Positions 1-9,764 of a stretch of 64,000 bases of DNA are shown here, piece by piece. A program made the position numbers and the translations under genes. The first letter of the stretch is position 1. Each line of letters starts with the position of its first letter. The notes under the pieces were generated by a model that saw only the letters and a program-made list of their open reading frames with translations, ran no database searches and had not been told where the DNA came from. Source of the DNA: Kineobactrum sediminis (lineage in GTDB: Bacteria; Pseudomonadota; Gammaproteobacteria; Pseudomonadales; Halieaceae); the NCBI RefSeq assembly GCF_002868715.1, contig NZ_PKLZ01000016.1:29554-93553 (forward strand). The letters run 5' to 3'.

Positions 1-209
1 CCAAGGCGCAGCAGCGCTGCCCTGCTGTCGCGGCACAGCAGGTGTTTGGAGTAGTCGAGGGTCAGGCCCGCGGCGGTGGCGGTAAATGCGGAGGCGCGTT
101 GGGGATCACTGTGGAACAGCCCGCTGATCGAGGCGTCCTGTAATTTGGCTGCACAGGCCTGCAGTTCACGCCAGGAGGGCAGGTCCGATAAACGTAAAGC
201 ATGTGCCAT
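1..209 (-). CDS. pgi: Glucose-6-phosphate isomerase, N-terminal fragment (runs off the window)
   Basis: Only the first 69 codons are present; the gene continues past base 1. The protein begins MAHALRLSDLPSWRELQ and continues with a DPQRASAF segment and a LTLDYSKHLL segment. This matches the start of phosphoglucose isomerases, where an aromatic/DPxRF stretch is followed by LxxDYSK. The enzyme interconverts glucose-6-phosphate and fructose-6-phosphate in the cytoplasm. An AGAGG ribosome-binding sequence lies about 8 nt before the ATG at 209. It follows ispB on the same strand with a 66-nt gap. The catalytic residues lie outside the window, so the call rests on the N-terminus only. Confidence 0.8.
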   Translation of the reverse strand, partial: MAHALRLSDLPSWRELQACAAKLQDASISGLFHSDPQRASAFTATAAGLTLDYSKHLLCRDSRAALLRL

Positions 210-275
210 GAAGAGCCTCTCATCAGTGATAACTGAGTATAGTAGGCCCGGGCCTGGTGTGGCGCAATATCGCCT

Positions 276-1238
276 CTAGTGATCCCTGTCGAGGGACAGC
301 CTGGTCAGCGCCCGGAGGGCTTCCACTGCCGGGCCATCAGCTCGCGGTGCCAGTGCCGCAAGGGCCAGGTCGTGATGTTCGCGCGCGCGCTGCCGGGTAT
401 AGTCGGCGCCGCCACAGCGGTTTACCGCGACGATAATGGCATCGATATCAGCGGTATTTTTTTCGGTAATCGCCCGCCTGACCAGTTCCTGCTCCGCTAC
501 ATTGCCCTGCTTCAGGATATGAATCAGGGGTAGGGTGAGCTTACCTTCAGCCAGGTCATCGCCCACATTCTTGCCCATGGTGGCGGCATCACCTTCATAG
601 TCCAGTACATCATCCACCATCTGAAACGCGATACCGAGATGTAAGCCAAAGGTGGCCAGTTGCTGGCACTCATCCTCGCTGGCATCGCCCAGTGCGGCAG
701 CCCCATAGCAAGCTGCCGCGAACAGGACCGCGGTCTTGCGGGTAATAATATCCAGGTAATCCTGTTCGCTGGTGGTAGCGTTTCCCGCGCGGGTGAGTTG
801 CAATACTTCGCCCTCGGCGATGGTGTTGGTGGTATCGGCCATATAATGCAGCACAGGCAGGTTCTCCAGTTGCACCATGAGCTGGAAAGCACGGGTGTAA
901 AGGAAATCGCCCACCAGGACACTGGGCGCGTTACCAAAGGTGGCATTGGCCGTGGGGCGGCCGCGGCGCAGGCTTGAGATATCCACCACGTCATCGTGCA
1001 GCAGGGTCGCCGTGTGGATGAATTCAATAACCGCGGCAAAGGTGATGTGAGCGGGTCGGCAACCACCGAGCGCCGCGCCAGTGAGCAATGCCAGCAGCGG
1101 ACGAAGGCGTTTGCCCCCGGCGTCGACAATATAGTGGCCGACATTCTCCACCATGGGGACGTTCGATTGTAGTTGCTCGATGATGAGCTGGTTGACCTGC
1201 TCGATTTCCCCGGCAACGCTGGAGCGTATGTGCTGCAT
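276..1238 (-). CDS. ispB: Octaprenyl diphosphate synthase (polyprenyl synthetase)
   Basis: This 320-residue trans-polyprenyl diphosphate synthase elongates farnesyl diphosphate with isopentenyl diphosphate to make the ubiquinone side chain. The first aspartate-rich motif (HDDVVD, near residue 80) is followed by the usual R-R-G-R pair, and the second (DDVLDYEGD) lies near residue 210; these bind the Mg-pyrophosphate groups. The GGKRLRP motif near residue 42 is the isopentenyl diphosphate site. Length is normal for IspB (about 320). It is transcribed divergently from rplU-rpmA, the conserved gammaproteobacterial arrangement. Chain length (C40 or C45) cannot be read with certainty. Confidence 0.95.
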   Translation of the reverse strand: MQHIRSSVAGEIEQVNQLIIEQLQSNVPMVENVGHYIVDAGGKRLRPLLALLTGAALGGCRPAHITFAAVIEFIHTATLLHDDVVDISSLRRGRPTANATFGNAPSVLVGDFLYTRAFQLMVQLENLPVLHYMADTTNTIAEGEVLQLTRAGNATTSEQDYLDIITRKTAVLFAAACYGAAALGDASEDECQQLATFGLHLGIAFQMVDDVLDYEGDAATMGKNVGDDLAEGKLTLPLIHILKQGNVAEQELVRRAITEKNTADIDAIIVAVNRCGGADYTRQRAREHHDLALAALAPRADGPAVEALRALTRLSLDRDH

Positions 1239-1352
1239 AATTTGGCTGGCATCCGATGTGCTCGCGCATGCTATGGTGCAGTGGCAGGGCTGTCAAGCGG
1301 CGCTCCGCGCTACTGTCTTTTGTCGGGGCTGGCATCCAAAGCCAGATAAATC

Positions 1353-1381
1353 TTGCCGGGAAGCCATTATTTGAGTAGAAT
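1353..1381 (+). promoter_or_regulatory. Predicted sigma-70 promoter of the rplU-rpmA operon
   Basis: TTGCCG (1353-1358) and TAGAAT (1376-1381) are separated by exactly 17 nt, in the ispB/rplU intergenic region and pointing at rplU. Matches to consensus are 4/6 and 5/6. Transcription would start near 1388, leaving a leader of roughly 125 nt before the L21 start codon. This is a sequence-only prediction. Confidence 0.5.
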
Positions 1382-1515
1382 CGCCGCCCTCGAGCCCTGC
1401 CTTGGCCTATGGGCCGCTGGCCGGGAATCCCCGAAAACTGTTTGTGCCTGGCTCTGCCCCCTTGATTAAAAAGGGTTTTTCGCACCGCGAGCAGGCTAAT
1501 TAAACGGAGAGCAGA

Positions 1516-1824
1516 ATGTACGCAGTGATTGAAAGCGGTGGCAAGCAGCACCGTGTTATTGAGGGCGAGACCCTCAAGCTTGAAAAAATTGAAGAAGCTA
1601 CCGGCGCGACTATAGAGTTTGAGCGGGTGCTGATGATTGGTGGTGACCAGGTTAAAATCGGCACCCCTTTTGTTGCCGGCGGTAAAGTGACCGCCGAGGT
1701 GATCAATCACGGTCGCCACAAGAAGGTAAAAATTGTTAAATTCAACCGCCGTAAGCACTATCGGAAAGAAACCGGGCATCGCCAGTGGTTCACCGAAGTG
1801 AAGATCACCGGCATTACGGCGTAA
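1516..1824 (+). CDS. rplU: 50S ribosomal protein L21
   Basis: The 102-residue protein starts [14 protein letters not shown], the diagnostic L21 N-terminus. It ends with the basic [21 protein letters not shown] segment that contacts 23S rRNA. Length is normal (about 103). A clear GGAGAG ribosome-binding site precedes the ATG. It is followed after 15 nt by rpmA, with which it is co-transcribed. Confidence 0.98.
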   Translation: MYAVIESGGKQHRVIEGETLKLEKIEEATGATIEFERVLMIGGDQVKIGTPFVAGGKVTAEVINHGRHKKVKIVKFNRRKHYRKETGHRQWFTEVKITGITA

Positions 1825-1839
1825 AGGAGACTAACGACA

Positions 1840-2097
1840 ATGGCACACAAGAAAGCAGGCGGTAGTACCCGTAACGGGCGCGATTCCGAAAGTAAACGCC
1901 TTGGCGTCAAGCGCTTTGGTGGTGAAGCGGTTAAAGCGGGTAACATCATCGTGCGTCAGCGCGGCACCCGGTTTCACCCCGGCACCAACGTACGCTGCGG
2001 CAAGGACCATACCCTGTTCGCGACGTCCGAGGGTAAGGTGGAGTTCGTCGTCAAGGGGCCGAACAATCGCAAGTTCGTTCAGGTAGTGAGCGCCTGA
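1840..2097 (+). CDS. rpmA: 50S ribosomal protein L27
   Basis: This 85-residue protein has the typical L27 start [16 protein letters not shown]. The short N-terminal tail reaches the peptidyl transferase centre. The GTRFHPG and GKDHTLFA motifs are present. The start is preceded by AAAGGAG. A long hairpin spans the stop codon and an intrinsic terminator lies 24 nt downstream, ending the L21-L27 transcription unit. Confidence 0.98.
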   Translation: MAHKKAGGSTRNGRDSESKRLGVKRFGGEAVKAGNIIVRQRGTRFHPGTNVRCGKDHTLFATSEGKVEFVVKGPNNRKFVQVVSA

Positions 2098-2116
2098 TCA
2101 GGCGCTCACACTGAAC
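2077..2116 (+). other. Long hairpin across the rpmA stop codon
   Basis: The core is a perfect 24-nt palindrome at 2086-2109 centred on GATC, and it contains the rpmA TGA (2095-2097). GTTCAG (2077-2082) and CTGAAC (2111-2116) extend it beyond a small asymmetric internal loop. No T-run follows, so it is not itself a standard terminator. It could protect the 3' end of the rplU-rpmA mRNA or help ribosome run-off. Confidence 0.5.
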
Positions 2117-2120
2117 GAAT

Positions 2121-2152
2121 AAAAGCCTCGTCAACTGACGGGGCTTTTTTTT
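2121..2152 (+). terminator. Rho-independent terminator of rplU-rpmA
   Basis: A 12-13 bp stem (AAAAGCCTCGTCA paired with TGACGGGGCTTTT, one G-T wobble) is followed by a run of T. It lies 24 nt after the rpmA stop and before obgE, separating the ribosomal unit from the obgE-proB unit. Confidence 0.85.
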
Positions 2153-2185
2153 AGAGCATTTAAAGCAGCCGGGCAGACGCGTTAA

Positions 2186-3414
<1,229 letters not shown>

Positions 3415-3415
<1 letters not shown>

Positions 3416-4542
3416 TGAGCGACCCGACACGCAGTGAAATTGCCCGCTCCCGCCGTTGGGTGATCAAGGTGGGCAGCGCCCTGCTGACCAATGACGGCCG
3501 TGGGCTCGATGGCGAAATCATCGGCGGCCTGGTGGCGCAGCTGGCGGCTTTAAAAGAGCGCGGCATCGAGGTTGTGCTGGTTTCCAGTGGTGCCGTGGCA
3601 GCGGGCGTGGTCCGTCTCGGCTGGTCGCGTCGACCGTCGCTGTTGCACGATTTGCAAGCCGCGGCCGCCGTTGGCCAGTCCATTCTGATCCAGAGCTATG
3701 AGGCTGCATTCAGCCAGTATGGCATTGCCACCGCCCAGGTATTGCTGGGCCATGATGATGTCAGCGCAAGGGACCGTTACCTGAATGCGCGCGGTACCCT
3801 GACCACCCTGCTGAAGCTCGGTGTGGTGCCGATCGTTAACGAAAACGATACAGTGGTTACCGATGAAATCCGCTTTGGTGACAATGATACGCTTGCTGCC
3901 CTGGTGGCCAACCTGGTTGACGCCGAGGCGTTGTTGTTATTGACCGACCAGCAGGGCCTGTATCATGAAGACCCGCGCCTGAACCCGGAGGCAGAACTGG
4001 TGGAGACCCGCGACGTGCACGATCCCGAACTCGACGATATGGCGGGCGAGGGTGGTTTACTGGGCCGTGGTGGCATGATAACCAAGCTCCGGGCGGCGCG
4101 CCTGGCGGCTCGCTCGGGAACCGAGACCGTGATTGCCAGTGGTCGGATGCAGGATGTCATTGGGCAGGTAACCCGGGGGGTGCCGTTGGGCACCTGGCTG
4201 CGAACGGGCAAGCGCCCGCAGAATGCGCGCAAACAGTGGCTGGCCGCCATGGTGCAAACGCCGGGCAGTCTGGTCCTTGATGAGGGCGCGGTGCGAGTGT
4301 TGCGCGAGTCCGGACGCAGTTTGCTGGCGGTCGGTGTACGTATGGCAGAGGGTCGATTCGAACGCGGCGATATGGTGTCCTGCCGGGGGCCGGATGGGCG
4401 CGAGGTCGCCCGTGGGCTGGTCAATTACAGCGCCGATGAAACCCGTCGCATCATGGGCCAGCCGTCCGCGGCGATAGAGGGGTTACTGGGTTACCAGAGT
4501 GATGAGGAATTGATTCACCGCGATAATCTGGTACTTTGCTAG
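3415..4542 (+). CDS. proB: Glutamate 5-kinase
   Basis: The 375-residue enzyme phosphorylates glutamate at the gamma-carboxylate, the first step of proline synthesis. The amino-acid-kinase domain (about 1-255) shows [22 protein letters not shown] and the GGMITKL segment. A C-terminal PUA domain (about 275-375) carries GRSLLAVGV and VARGLVNYS. Proline feedback is known for the family. The ATG overlaps the obgE stop by one base, and this pairing is conserved in many gammaproteobacteria. Confidence 0.97.
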
Positions 4543-4607
4543 CAGGTAATCCCCGTGCCAAAAAACAAACCTAACGGGCGTCATTGCCTGACGGACATGA
4601 TCACGAC

Positions 4608-5495
4608 ATGAACCTGTCTCCCGAAGTATTACTGGTCGGCTATTCCCTCGCCATTGCCCTGTTGTCCCTGGCGGGAGGGTTGCTGCCCGACTGGGTGCAC
4701 ATGACCCACACCCGCACCCAGTTGGTGATGAGTTTTGTTTCCGGCTTGATGCTCGGGGTGGCCTTCTATCATTTGCTCCCGCACAGTATTGCGCTGCAGC
4801 CGGAGGGCGCACCTGCCGCGGATGTGTCGGTGTGGTGGTTGATGATAGGTCTTATTACCATGCTGCTGCTGTTGCGGATGTTCCACTTCCACCAACATGA
4901 CTTCAGTGAACACGACCATGACCACGATCACGGGCACGATCACGACCATCTGGTTGCAGAAGCACCCGAGCCGGCACATGCACCGGTGATGCCGGCCGTG
5001 AACAAACTTAGCTGGGTTGGCCTTGCCCTCGGGCTCGGCGTGCACACCCTGATTGATGGTGTGGCTTTGGGCGCAGTCCTGCAGGTGGAAATAGGGCATG
5101 TCGCCGGCCTTGCCGGTGTCGGCGTATTTCTGGCGATTCTGTTGCATAAACCACTGGATGCCATGTCGATTACCACGATGATGCAGGCCGGTGGCTGGAG
5201 CAGGCGCTCCCGGGCGATCGCCAACCTGGGTTTTGCGCTGCTGTGCCCATTGGGTGCAGTGCTGCTTTTCTTTGGGGTCGATCTGATGGGGGAGGCGCGC
5301 CATTATGCGGTAGCGGTGGCGCTGGCGTTTTCAGCCGGTGCCTTTATCTGTATTGCCCTGAGTGATCTGCTCCCCGAGGTGCACTTTCACAGTCACGATC
5401 GGGGCAAGCTGACCCTCGCCTTCGTGATCGGAATAAGTCTCGCCTATGCGATTGGCGGTCTGGAACCCGCGAGTGCGCATCTGCACGGCGGTTAG
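4608..5495 (+). CDS. ZIP-family divalent metal transporter
   Basis: This is an inner-membrane protein of about 295 residues with roughly eight hydrophobic segments. A strongly histidine/aspartate-rich cytoplasmic loop (HDHDHDHGHDHDH) lies between membrane segments 3 and 4. The ZIP signatures HTLIDGVALG (segment 4) and LLHKPLDAMSI (segment 5) supply metal ligands. The family imports Zn, Fe or Mn. An in-frame TTG at 4584 would add eight His/Asp-containing residues, but the ATG at 4608 places the first membrane helix normally. The actual metal cannot be told from sequence. Confidence 0.82.
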   Translation: MNLSPEVLLVGYSLAIALLSLAGGLLPDWVHMTHTRTQLVMSFVSGLMLGVAFYHLLPHSIALQPEGAPAADVSVWWLMIGLITMLLLLRMFHFHQHDFSEHDHDHDHGHDHDHLVAEAPEPAHAPVMPAVNKLSWVGLALGLGVHTLIDGVALGAVLQVEIGHVAGLAGVGVFLAILLHKPLDAMSITTMMQAGGWSRRSRAIANLGFALLCPLGAVLLFFGVDLMGEARHYAVAVALAFSAGAFICIALSDLLPEVHFHSHDRGKLTLAFVIGISLAYAIGGLEPASAHLHGG

Positions 5496-5513
5496 CTTCT
5501 CGAGGAGAAATAC

Positions 5514-5963
5514 ATGGTCAAGCGAGTTATTTACCCACCGATGTGGCTGGTGTTTGGCGTGGTTGCCATTTTCGCCTTCAACGAATTTTATCCGGGGCCG
5601 CGCTATACCAGCCTGACGAGCCAGTTGCTGGGCGGGGTCCTGCTGGTATTCGGCCTGGCGATGCTGGTGTTTGCAGGGGGCAAGTTTCGGCGAGCGGGCA
5701 ACGATATGGTGCCCTTCAGGAATGTGTCGACACTGGTAACTACCGGGGTATACGGTTTTACCCGTAATCCCATGTACCTGGGTATGGTGGCCATTCTGCT
5801 GGGAATTGCGGTGACCGTGGGCGCATTGACGGCGCTGATCGTCGTGCCGCTGTTTATGCTGGTTATCCAGTGGCGCTACATTTACCCGGAAGAAGAGTTG
5901 CTGCAACGCCAGTTTCCTGAGGAGTTTTCTGCCTATCGCCGCCAAGTGCGGCGCTGGCTGTAG
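5514..5963 (+). CDS. Isoprenylcysteine carboxyl methyltransferase-like membrane protein
   Basis: The 149-residue protein has about four membrane helices. Its C-terminal half carries GVYGFTRNPMYLGM and ends with YIYPEEELLQRQFPEEFSAY. The RNPMYLG plus paired E-E motif is the S-adenosylmethionine-binding signature of the ICMT/PEMT family. Bacterial members methylate small or lipid substrates that are mostly unknown. A GAGGAG ribosome-binding site precedes the ATG, 18 nt after the ZIP gene, so the two are probably co-transcribed. Confidence 0.75.
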   Translation: MVKRVIYPPMWLVFGVVAIFAFNEFYPGPRYTSLTSQLLGGVLLVFGLAMLVFAGGKFRRAGNDMVPFRNVSTLVTTGVYGFTRNPMYLGMVAILLGIAVTVGALTALIVVPLFMLVIQWRYIYPEEELLQRQFPEEFSAYRRQVRRWL

Positions 5964-5999
5964 TCGGGAGCGCCGGATTCTTGCAGCCGGCACCCGGAA

Positions 6000-7082
6000 T
6001 CAGCTGGCCGCTCCCAAATTGCGTGCTCTCGCCGCCGTAGCATCACTATCCTGTGACAGGGGTAACCAGCCCTGTATCTGTTCCTCAATGATCTGCGTCA
6101 GCGCCTCAATGTGTCCCTGCTGGCTATTCAGGCAGGGGATGTATTCGTAGCGCTCGCCCCCGGCATGCATGAAGTACTCGCGGTTCTCCACGCCAATTTC
6201 CTCAATGGTTTCCAGGCAATCTGCCGAGAATCCGGGGCAGATGAGCTGCACGGACCGTATGCCTTTGCCAGGCAGCGCCTTGAGTGTTGCGTCGGTGTAG
6301 GGTTGCAGCCAGGGCTCGCGACCGAAGCGGGACTGGAAGCAGGTCTGGTACTCATCCCCGGTTAATTCCAGGGCCTCTGCCAGCAGCCTGCTGGTCTTGT
6401 GACACTGGCAATGATAGGGGTCGCCCTGTTCGAGGTAGCGTTGTGGTTCGCCGTGGTAGGACATCAGCAACAGCTCGGCACGGCCATGCTCAGCCCAGTG
6501 GGCGCGAATGCTGTCGGCCAGCGCCTGGATGTAGGCGGGGTGGTCATGGTACTGGGCGACGAAGCGCAGGTCGGGCAGCCACCGTCGCCGCTGGAAATCA
6601 GCCGCTACCGCGTCGAAGGTGGAGCCCCCCGTGGGGCCGCTGTATTGCGGATACAACGGCAATACCAGTAACTTCCGGGTGCCCATTTCAAACAGCGATT
6701 GCAGCTGTTCCGGGATGGAACGGGTGCCGTAGCGCATGGCATATTCGACAATGACGGACTCGCCGTGCAGCCGGGTCATTGCGGTTTGCAGGGCCTCGGC
6801 CTGTGCCCGTGTATTGGTCAGTAATGGGGAGCCTTCATCCGTCCATACAGTGCGGTAAGCTGCGGCGGAGCGCGCCGGGCGTATGTTGAGAATCACGCCA
6901 TGGAGAATCATCAACCACAGCAGTCGTGGGACCTCAACCACCCGTGGATCGGACAGGAACTCACGCAGGTAGCGACGCAGGGCGCCTTTTTCCGGTTTAT
7001 CCGGCGTACCCAGGTTGGTGACCAGGACCCCGACCCTGGGTGATTGGCTGTGTTTGAAGTCTTGGCTGCCACGGTAGCGCAT
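6000..7082 (-). CDS. hemH: Ferrochelatase
   Basis: The 360-residue enzyme inserts Fe2+ into protoporphyrin IX, the last step of haem synthesis. Diagnostic segments are VLVTNLGTPDKP near the start, the YPQYSGPTGGS loop, MSYHGEP with the catalytic histidine, and CPGFSADCLETIEEI near the end. The open frame continues far upstream to 7751 without family similarity. The ATG at 7082 has AAAGGA in front and gives the normal length. It lies 77 nt behind a prenyltransferase gene on the same strand. Confidence 0.95.
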   Translation of the reverse strand: MRYRGSQDFKHSQSPRVGVLVTNLGTPDKPEKGALRRYLREFLSDPRVVEVPRLLWLMILHGVILNIRPARSAAAYRTVWTDEGSPLLTNTRAQAEALQTAMTRLHGESVIVEYAMRYGTRSIPEQLQSLFEMGTRKLLVLPLYPQYSGPTGGSTFDAVAADFQRRRWLPDLRFVAQYHDHPAYIQALADSIRAHWAEHGRAELLLMSYHGEPQRYLEQGDPYHCQCHKTSRLLAEALELTGDEYQTCFQSRFGREPWLQPYTDATLKALPGKGIRSVQLICPGFSADCLETIEEIGVENREYFMHAGGERYEYIPCLNSQQGHIEALTQIIEEQIQGWLPLSQDSDATAARARNLGAAS

Positions 7083-7159
7083 GCTGCAGTAATATCCTTT
7101 TAAAAAAAGTAAAACCAGCCGCGTCCGCGCGCTGGTATGTAGTCGATGAATTGCCGGCG

Positions 7160-8149
7160 TCAGAGCAGGATTGTAACCACTACGGCCAGTAAAAACAGCG
7201 ATGTAAACCGGCGCGTATGACGAAAGCAGGCGGCCGAAAACCACAGTGGCCAGATTTTTGCCGGATATTCCGCTGGCCTTGCCGTCGGTTTCGGCGCCCG
7301 CAATAGCGTGAGGCATCGGACCAGGCTGGGAGTGCTGGCAAAGACCAGTAACAGTGGCCAGGAAAACAGCCCCCCCAGCACCAGCCCCAGGGCCAGCAGG
7401 TACTGAGCCAACAACAGCACCATGGTGGCATGCCTTGCACCACGCTCGCCCAGTAGCACCGGCAGGGTGCGCACACCCTTGTCGCGGTCGGCGTCGAGTT
7501 TGTCGATATGCTTGCCGAACAGGACTGTCGTGGGTCCCAATGCAAACACCAGGCTCAGCAGGGCCACCTCGTTGCTCCAGCTGCCAGTCACCACGTAGTA
7601 GGTTCCCCCTACCATTAATGGCCCCCAGACCAGCAGTACCGAGGGCTCCCCCAGGCCGATATACTTCAGAGGCCAGGTGTAAAACAGGACAAAGAAGGCA
7701 CCCGCCAGCAAAAGGGCGAGGGTGGGGCCGCTGCGCACGCTGACCAGCCACAGGCCCAGCGCCAGGGCAATTGCGGCAGTGACGGCAAAGTAACGCCAGA
7801 ATTGGGCCCTGCTCATCAGCCCGTCTTCAAGCACATGTACCCCGTACTGGTTGCGATAGTAGTTATCCCGATCGATTCCCCGGCGCGAGTCGGTATAGTC
7901 GTTGAGCAGGTTATTGGTGGCGTGGGCAAATAATAGCCCCAGGCAGCAGGCGAGCCATAGCAGGCCATTGAAATAGCCGTCGCGCCAGGCCAGCAGCCCC
8001 CCCAGGATGGCGGCGGTCAGGGTCATGAACAATACGGATGCGCGGCAGGCGAGCAGCCAGCGAGAGACCGGGCCCAGCTGCTGCCACTGCTCGACAGTGA
8101 CGCCGGGCATACCGTTGAGTGCGGCAATCCATAATTTGAAGTTTGGCAC
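7160..8149 (-). CDS. UbiA-superfamily prenyltransferase (MenA-like)
   Basis: This 329-residue membrane protein has about eight to nine helices. Both aspartate-rich Mg-prenyl-diphosphate motifs of the UbiA superfamily are visible: NNLLNDYTDSRRGID (near residue 80) and DKLDADRDKGVRTLP (near residue 205). The N-x-x-x-D arrangement and the GVRTLPVLLG follow-up resemble 1,4-dihydroxy-2-naphthoate prenyltransferases more than UbiA. No other menaquinone gene is nearby, so the acceptor is uncertain. Translation starts at a GTG preceded by GGAAG. It is divergent from the M20 gene. Confidence 0.78.
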   Translation of the reverse strand: MPNFKLWIAALNGMPGVTVEQWQQLGPVSRWLLACRASVLFMTLTAAILGGLLAWRDGYFNGLLWLACCLGLLFAHATNNLLNDYTDSRRGIDRDNYYRNQYGVHVLEDGLMSRAQFWRYFAVTAAIALALGLWLVSVRSGPTLALLLAGAFFVLFYTWPLKYIGLGEPSVLLVWGPLMVGGTYYVVTGSWSNEVALLSLVFALGPTTVLFGKHIDKLDADRDKGVRTLPVLLGERGARHATMVLLLAQYLLALGLVLGGLFSWPLLLVFASTPSLVRCLTLLRAPKPTARPAEYPAKIWPLWFSAACFRHTRRFTSLFLLAVVVTILL

Positions 8150-8237
8150 GTTATTTCTTCCTGATCCGTAGCTGTGGAGTGCTTGTCTTTCAGGCTTTCT
8201 CTTTTGGCCCTGTTAAAGTACCGTATTACGAATCACG

Positions 8238-9680
8238 ATGGAGAATGTTATTTTGTCCAGACTACCAGTAATGGCCCTGTGCCTTTGTTTATTCCCCGGA
8301 CAGCTTCTGGCGGATACCACTAACACTATTCTCAGCTACCTGGAGCGCGAACAGGGTAAATACGCGGCGCTGGCGCACGAGATCTGGGAGAAGGCGGAGC
8401 TGGGGTACCTGGAAACCAGAAGCTCCCGCCTGCTGCAGGAAATGCTCGCCGAGGAAGGTTTTACCATTGAATCCGGGGTGGCGGGTATGCCAACGGCATT
8501 CGTCGCCAGTTACGGCAGCGGTGAACCCATTATTGGTATACTGGCCGAATTTGATGCCTTGCCCGGCATTTCCCAGACCGCGTCGCCTAAACGGGAGCCG
8601 GATCCGGACAAGACCAGCGGCCATGCCTGCGGCCATCACCTGTTCGGCGCGGGTTCTACTGCCGCCGCTATAGCGGTTCGGCACTGGATGCAGGAGCACG
8701 ATGTGTCTGGGACTGTCCGGTTGTATGGAACCCCCGCAGAGGAAGGCGGGTCCGGCAAGGTTTATATGGTGCGAGAGGGCTTGTTTGCGGGTGTCGCAGC
8801 CGTTCTCGCATGGCACCCGTCGGACAAGAATGCCGCCAACCCCGTTACCACACTTGCCAACAAGTCCGCCAAATTCGGCTTTCATGGCGTGTCCTCCCAC
8901 GCTGCAGTGGCACCCGAGCGAGGCCGCTCGGCGCTGGATGCGGTTGAAGCCATGAACCACATGGCCAACATGATGCGCGAGCACATACCGCAGGAAGCAC
9001 GTATGCATTATGTGATTACCCGAGGTGGCTCCACACCCAATGTGGTGCCCGATTTCGCCGAGGTCTTTTATTACCTGCGACACCCGGATGCCGGCACGCT
9101 GGAGGACCTCTGGGAGCGGCTGCTTGACGTTGCTCGCGGTGCTGCACTGGGTACTGGCACCGAAATGGTCTCCGAGGTTAACCACGGAAATCACAGTATG
9201 TTGCCCAACGAAACTCTCGCAGAGGCCATGTACAATAACCTGGTTCGGGTAGGCGGGGTCAAATACGACGATGATGACCTGGCATTCGCCAGTGAGTTGG
9301 CGCAAAGCCTGAACTCCAGGGAAGACGACCTTGCGCTGGCGGCGGTCCGGATCGAGCCGATGGGGCCATTGCAGTCGATGGGTTCCACGGATGTTGGCGA
9401 TGTCAGCTGGCAGGTGCCCACCTCCCAGGTGAATACGGCGACCTGGGTTCCCGGTACTGCGCCTCATACCTGGCAGGCTATCGCCGCCGGTGGCACCGCC
9501 ATTGGTCATAAAGGCATGCTGGTGGCCGCCAAGACACTGGCGCTAACTGCGGGTGATTTGTTCCTGCACCCCGCACTGCTGGACGCGGCAAAAGAGGAGC
9601 TTGAACAGCGTCGAGGTAAAGACTTTGAGTATCAGCCGCTATTGGGCGACCGTGATCCACCACTGGACTACCGGCGGTGA
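8238..9680 (+). CDS. Exported M20-family amidohydrolase (AbgB-like)
   Basis: The 480-residue protein begins with a signal peptide ending near LLADTTN, so it is probably periplasmic. It shows the M20 metal-site pattern: SGHACGHHLFGAG (around residue 135) with the first His/Cys ligands, then TPAEEGGSGK with the general-base glutamates. It resembles AbgB/aminoacylase-type proteins that cleave amide bonds such as p-aminobenzoyl-glutamate. The ATG at 8238 lacks a good ribosome-binding site. A TTG at 8253 has GGAG nine nt upstream and gives a neater signal peptide, so the true start may be there. Confidence 0.85.
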   Translation: MENVILSRLPVMALCLCLFPGQLLADTTNTILSYLEREQGKYAALAHEIWEKAELGYLETRSSRLLQEMLAEEGFTIESGVAGMPTAFVASYGSGEPIIGILAEFDALPGISQTASPKREPDPDKTSGHACGHHLFGAGSTAAAIAVRHWMQEHDVSGTVRLYGTPAEEGGSGKVYMVREGLFAGVAAVLAWHPSDKNAANPVTTLANKSAKFGFHGVSSHAAVAPERGRSALDAVEAMNHMANMMREHIPQEARMHYVITRGGSTPNVVPDFAEVFYYLRHPDAGTLEDLWERLLDVARGAALGTGTEMVSEVNHGNHSMLPNETLAEAMYNNLVRVGGVKYDDDDLAFASELAQSLNSREDDLALAAVRIEPMGPLQSMGSTDVGDVSWQVPTSQVNTATWVPGTAPHTWQAIAAGGTAIGHKGMLVAAKTLALTAGDLFLHPALLDAAKEELEQRRGKDFEYQPLLGDRDPPLDYRR

Positions 9681-9687
9681 GCTGCAG

Positions 9688-9725
9688 CTGCAGTAGATGG
9701 TTACATTGGTAACCATCTACTGCAG
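9688..9725. promoter_or_regulatory. Perfect 17-bp-arm palindrome, candidate MarR operator
   Basis: CTGCAGTAGATGGTTAC (9688-9704) is repeated exactly in inverted orientation at 9709-9725 across a 4-nt spacer (ATTG). It lies 40 nt before the MarR gene and overlaps the predicted -35 box. The core GGTTACATTGGTAACC has the size and symmetry of a MarR-dimer site. No T-run follows, so a terminator for the M20 gene is less likely. Confidence 0.6.
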
Positions 9726-9735
9726 ACCTTATACT
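9706..9735 (+). promoter_or_regulatory. Predicted promoter of the MarR regulator gene
   Basis: TTGGTA (9706-9711) and TATACT (9730-9735) are spaced by 18 nt. The -35 box sits inside the palindrome centre, so a bound dimer would block RNA polymerase. This is what negative autoregulation would look like. Confidence 0.4.
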
Positions 9736-9764
9736 ATCGGTCTGTAATCACGCACTGAGTTGTT

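Noticed and set aside
7083..7751. N-terminal extension of the ferrochelatase frame
   Set aside because: The extension overlaps the prenyltransferase gene, has no family similarity, and ATG 7082 with its ribosome-binding site gives the normal HemH length.
8289..9509. 406-codon frame on the minus strand
   Set aside because: It lies fully antisense to the M20 amidohydrolase gene, whose motifs are clear. No family pattern or ribosome-binding site was seen in the antisense frame.
9688..9725. Palindrome read as a terminator of the M20 gene
   Set aside because: No T-run follows on either side and it overlaps promoter boxes of the MarR gene. An operator explains it better.
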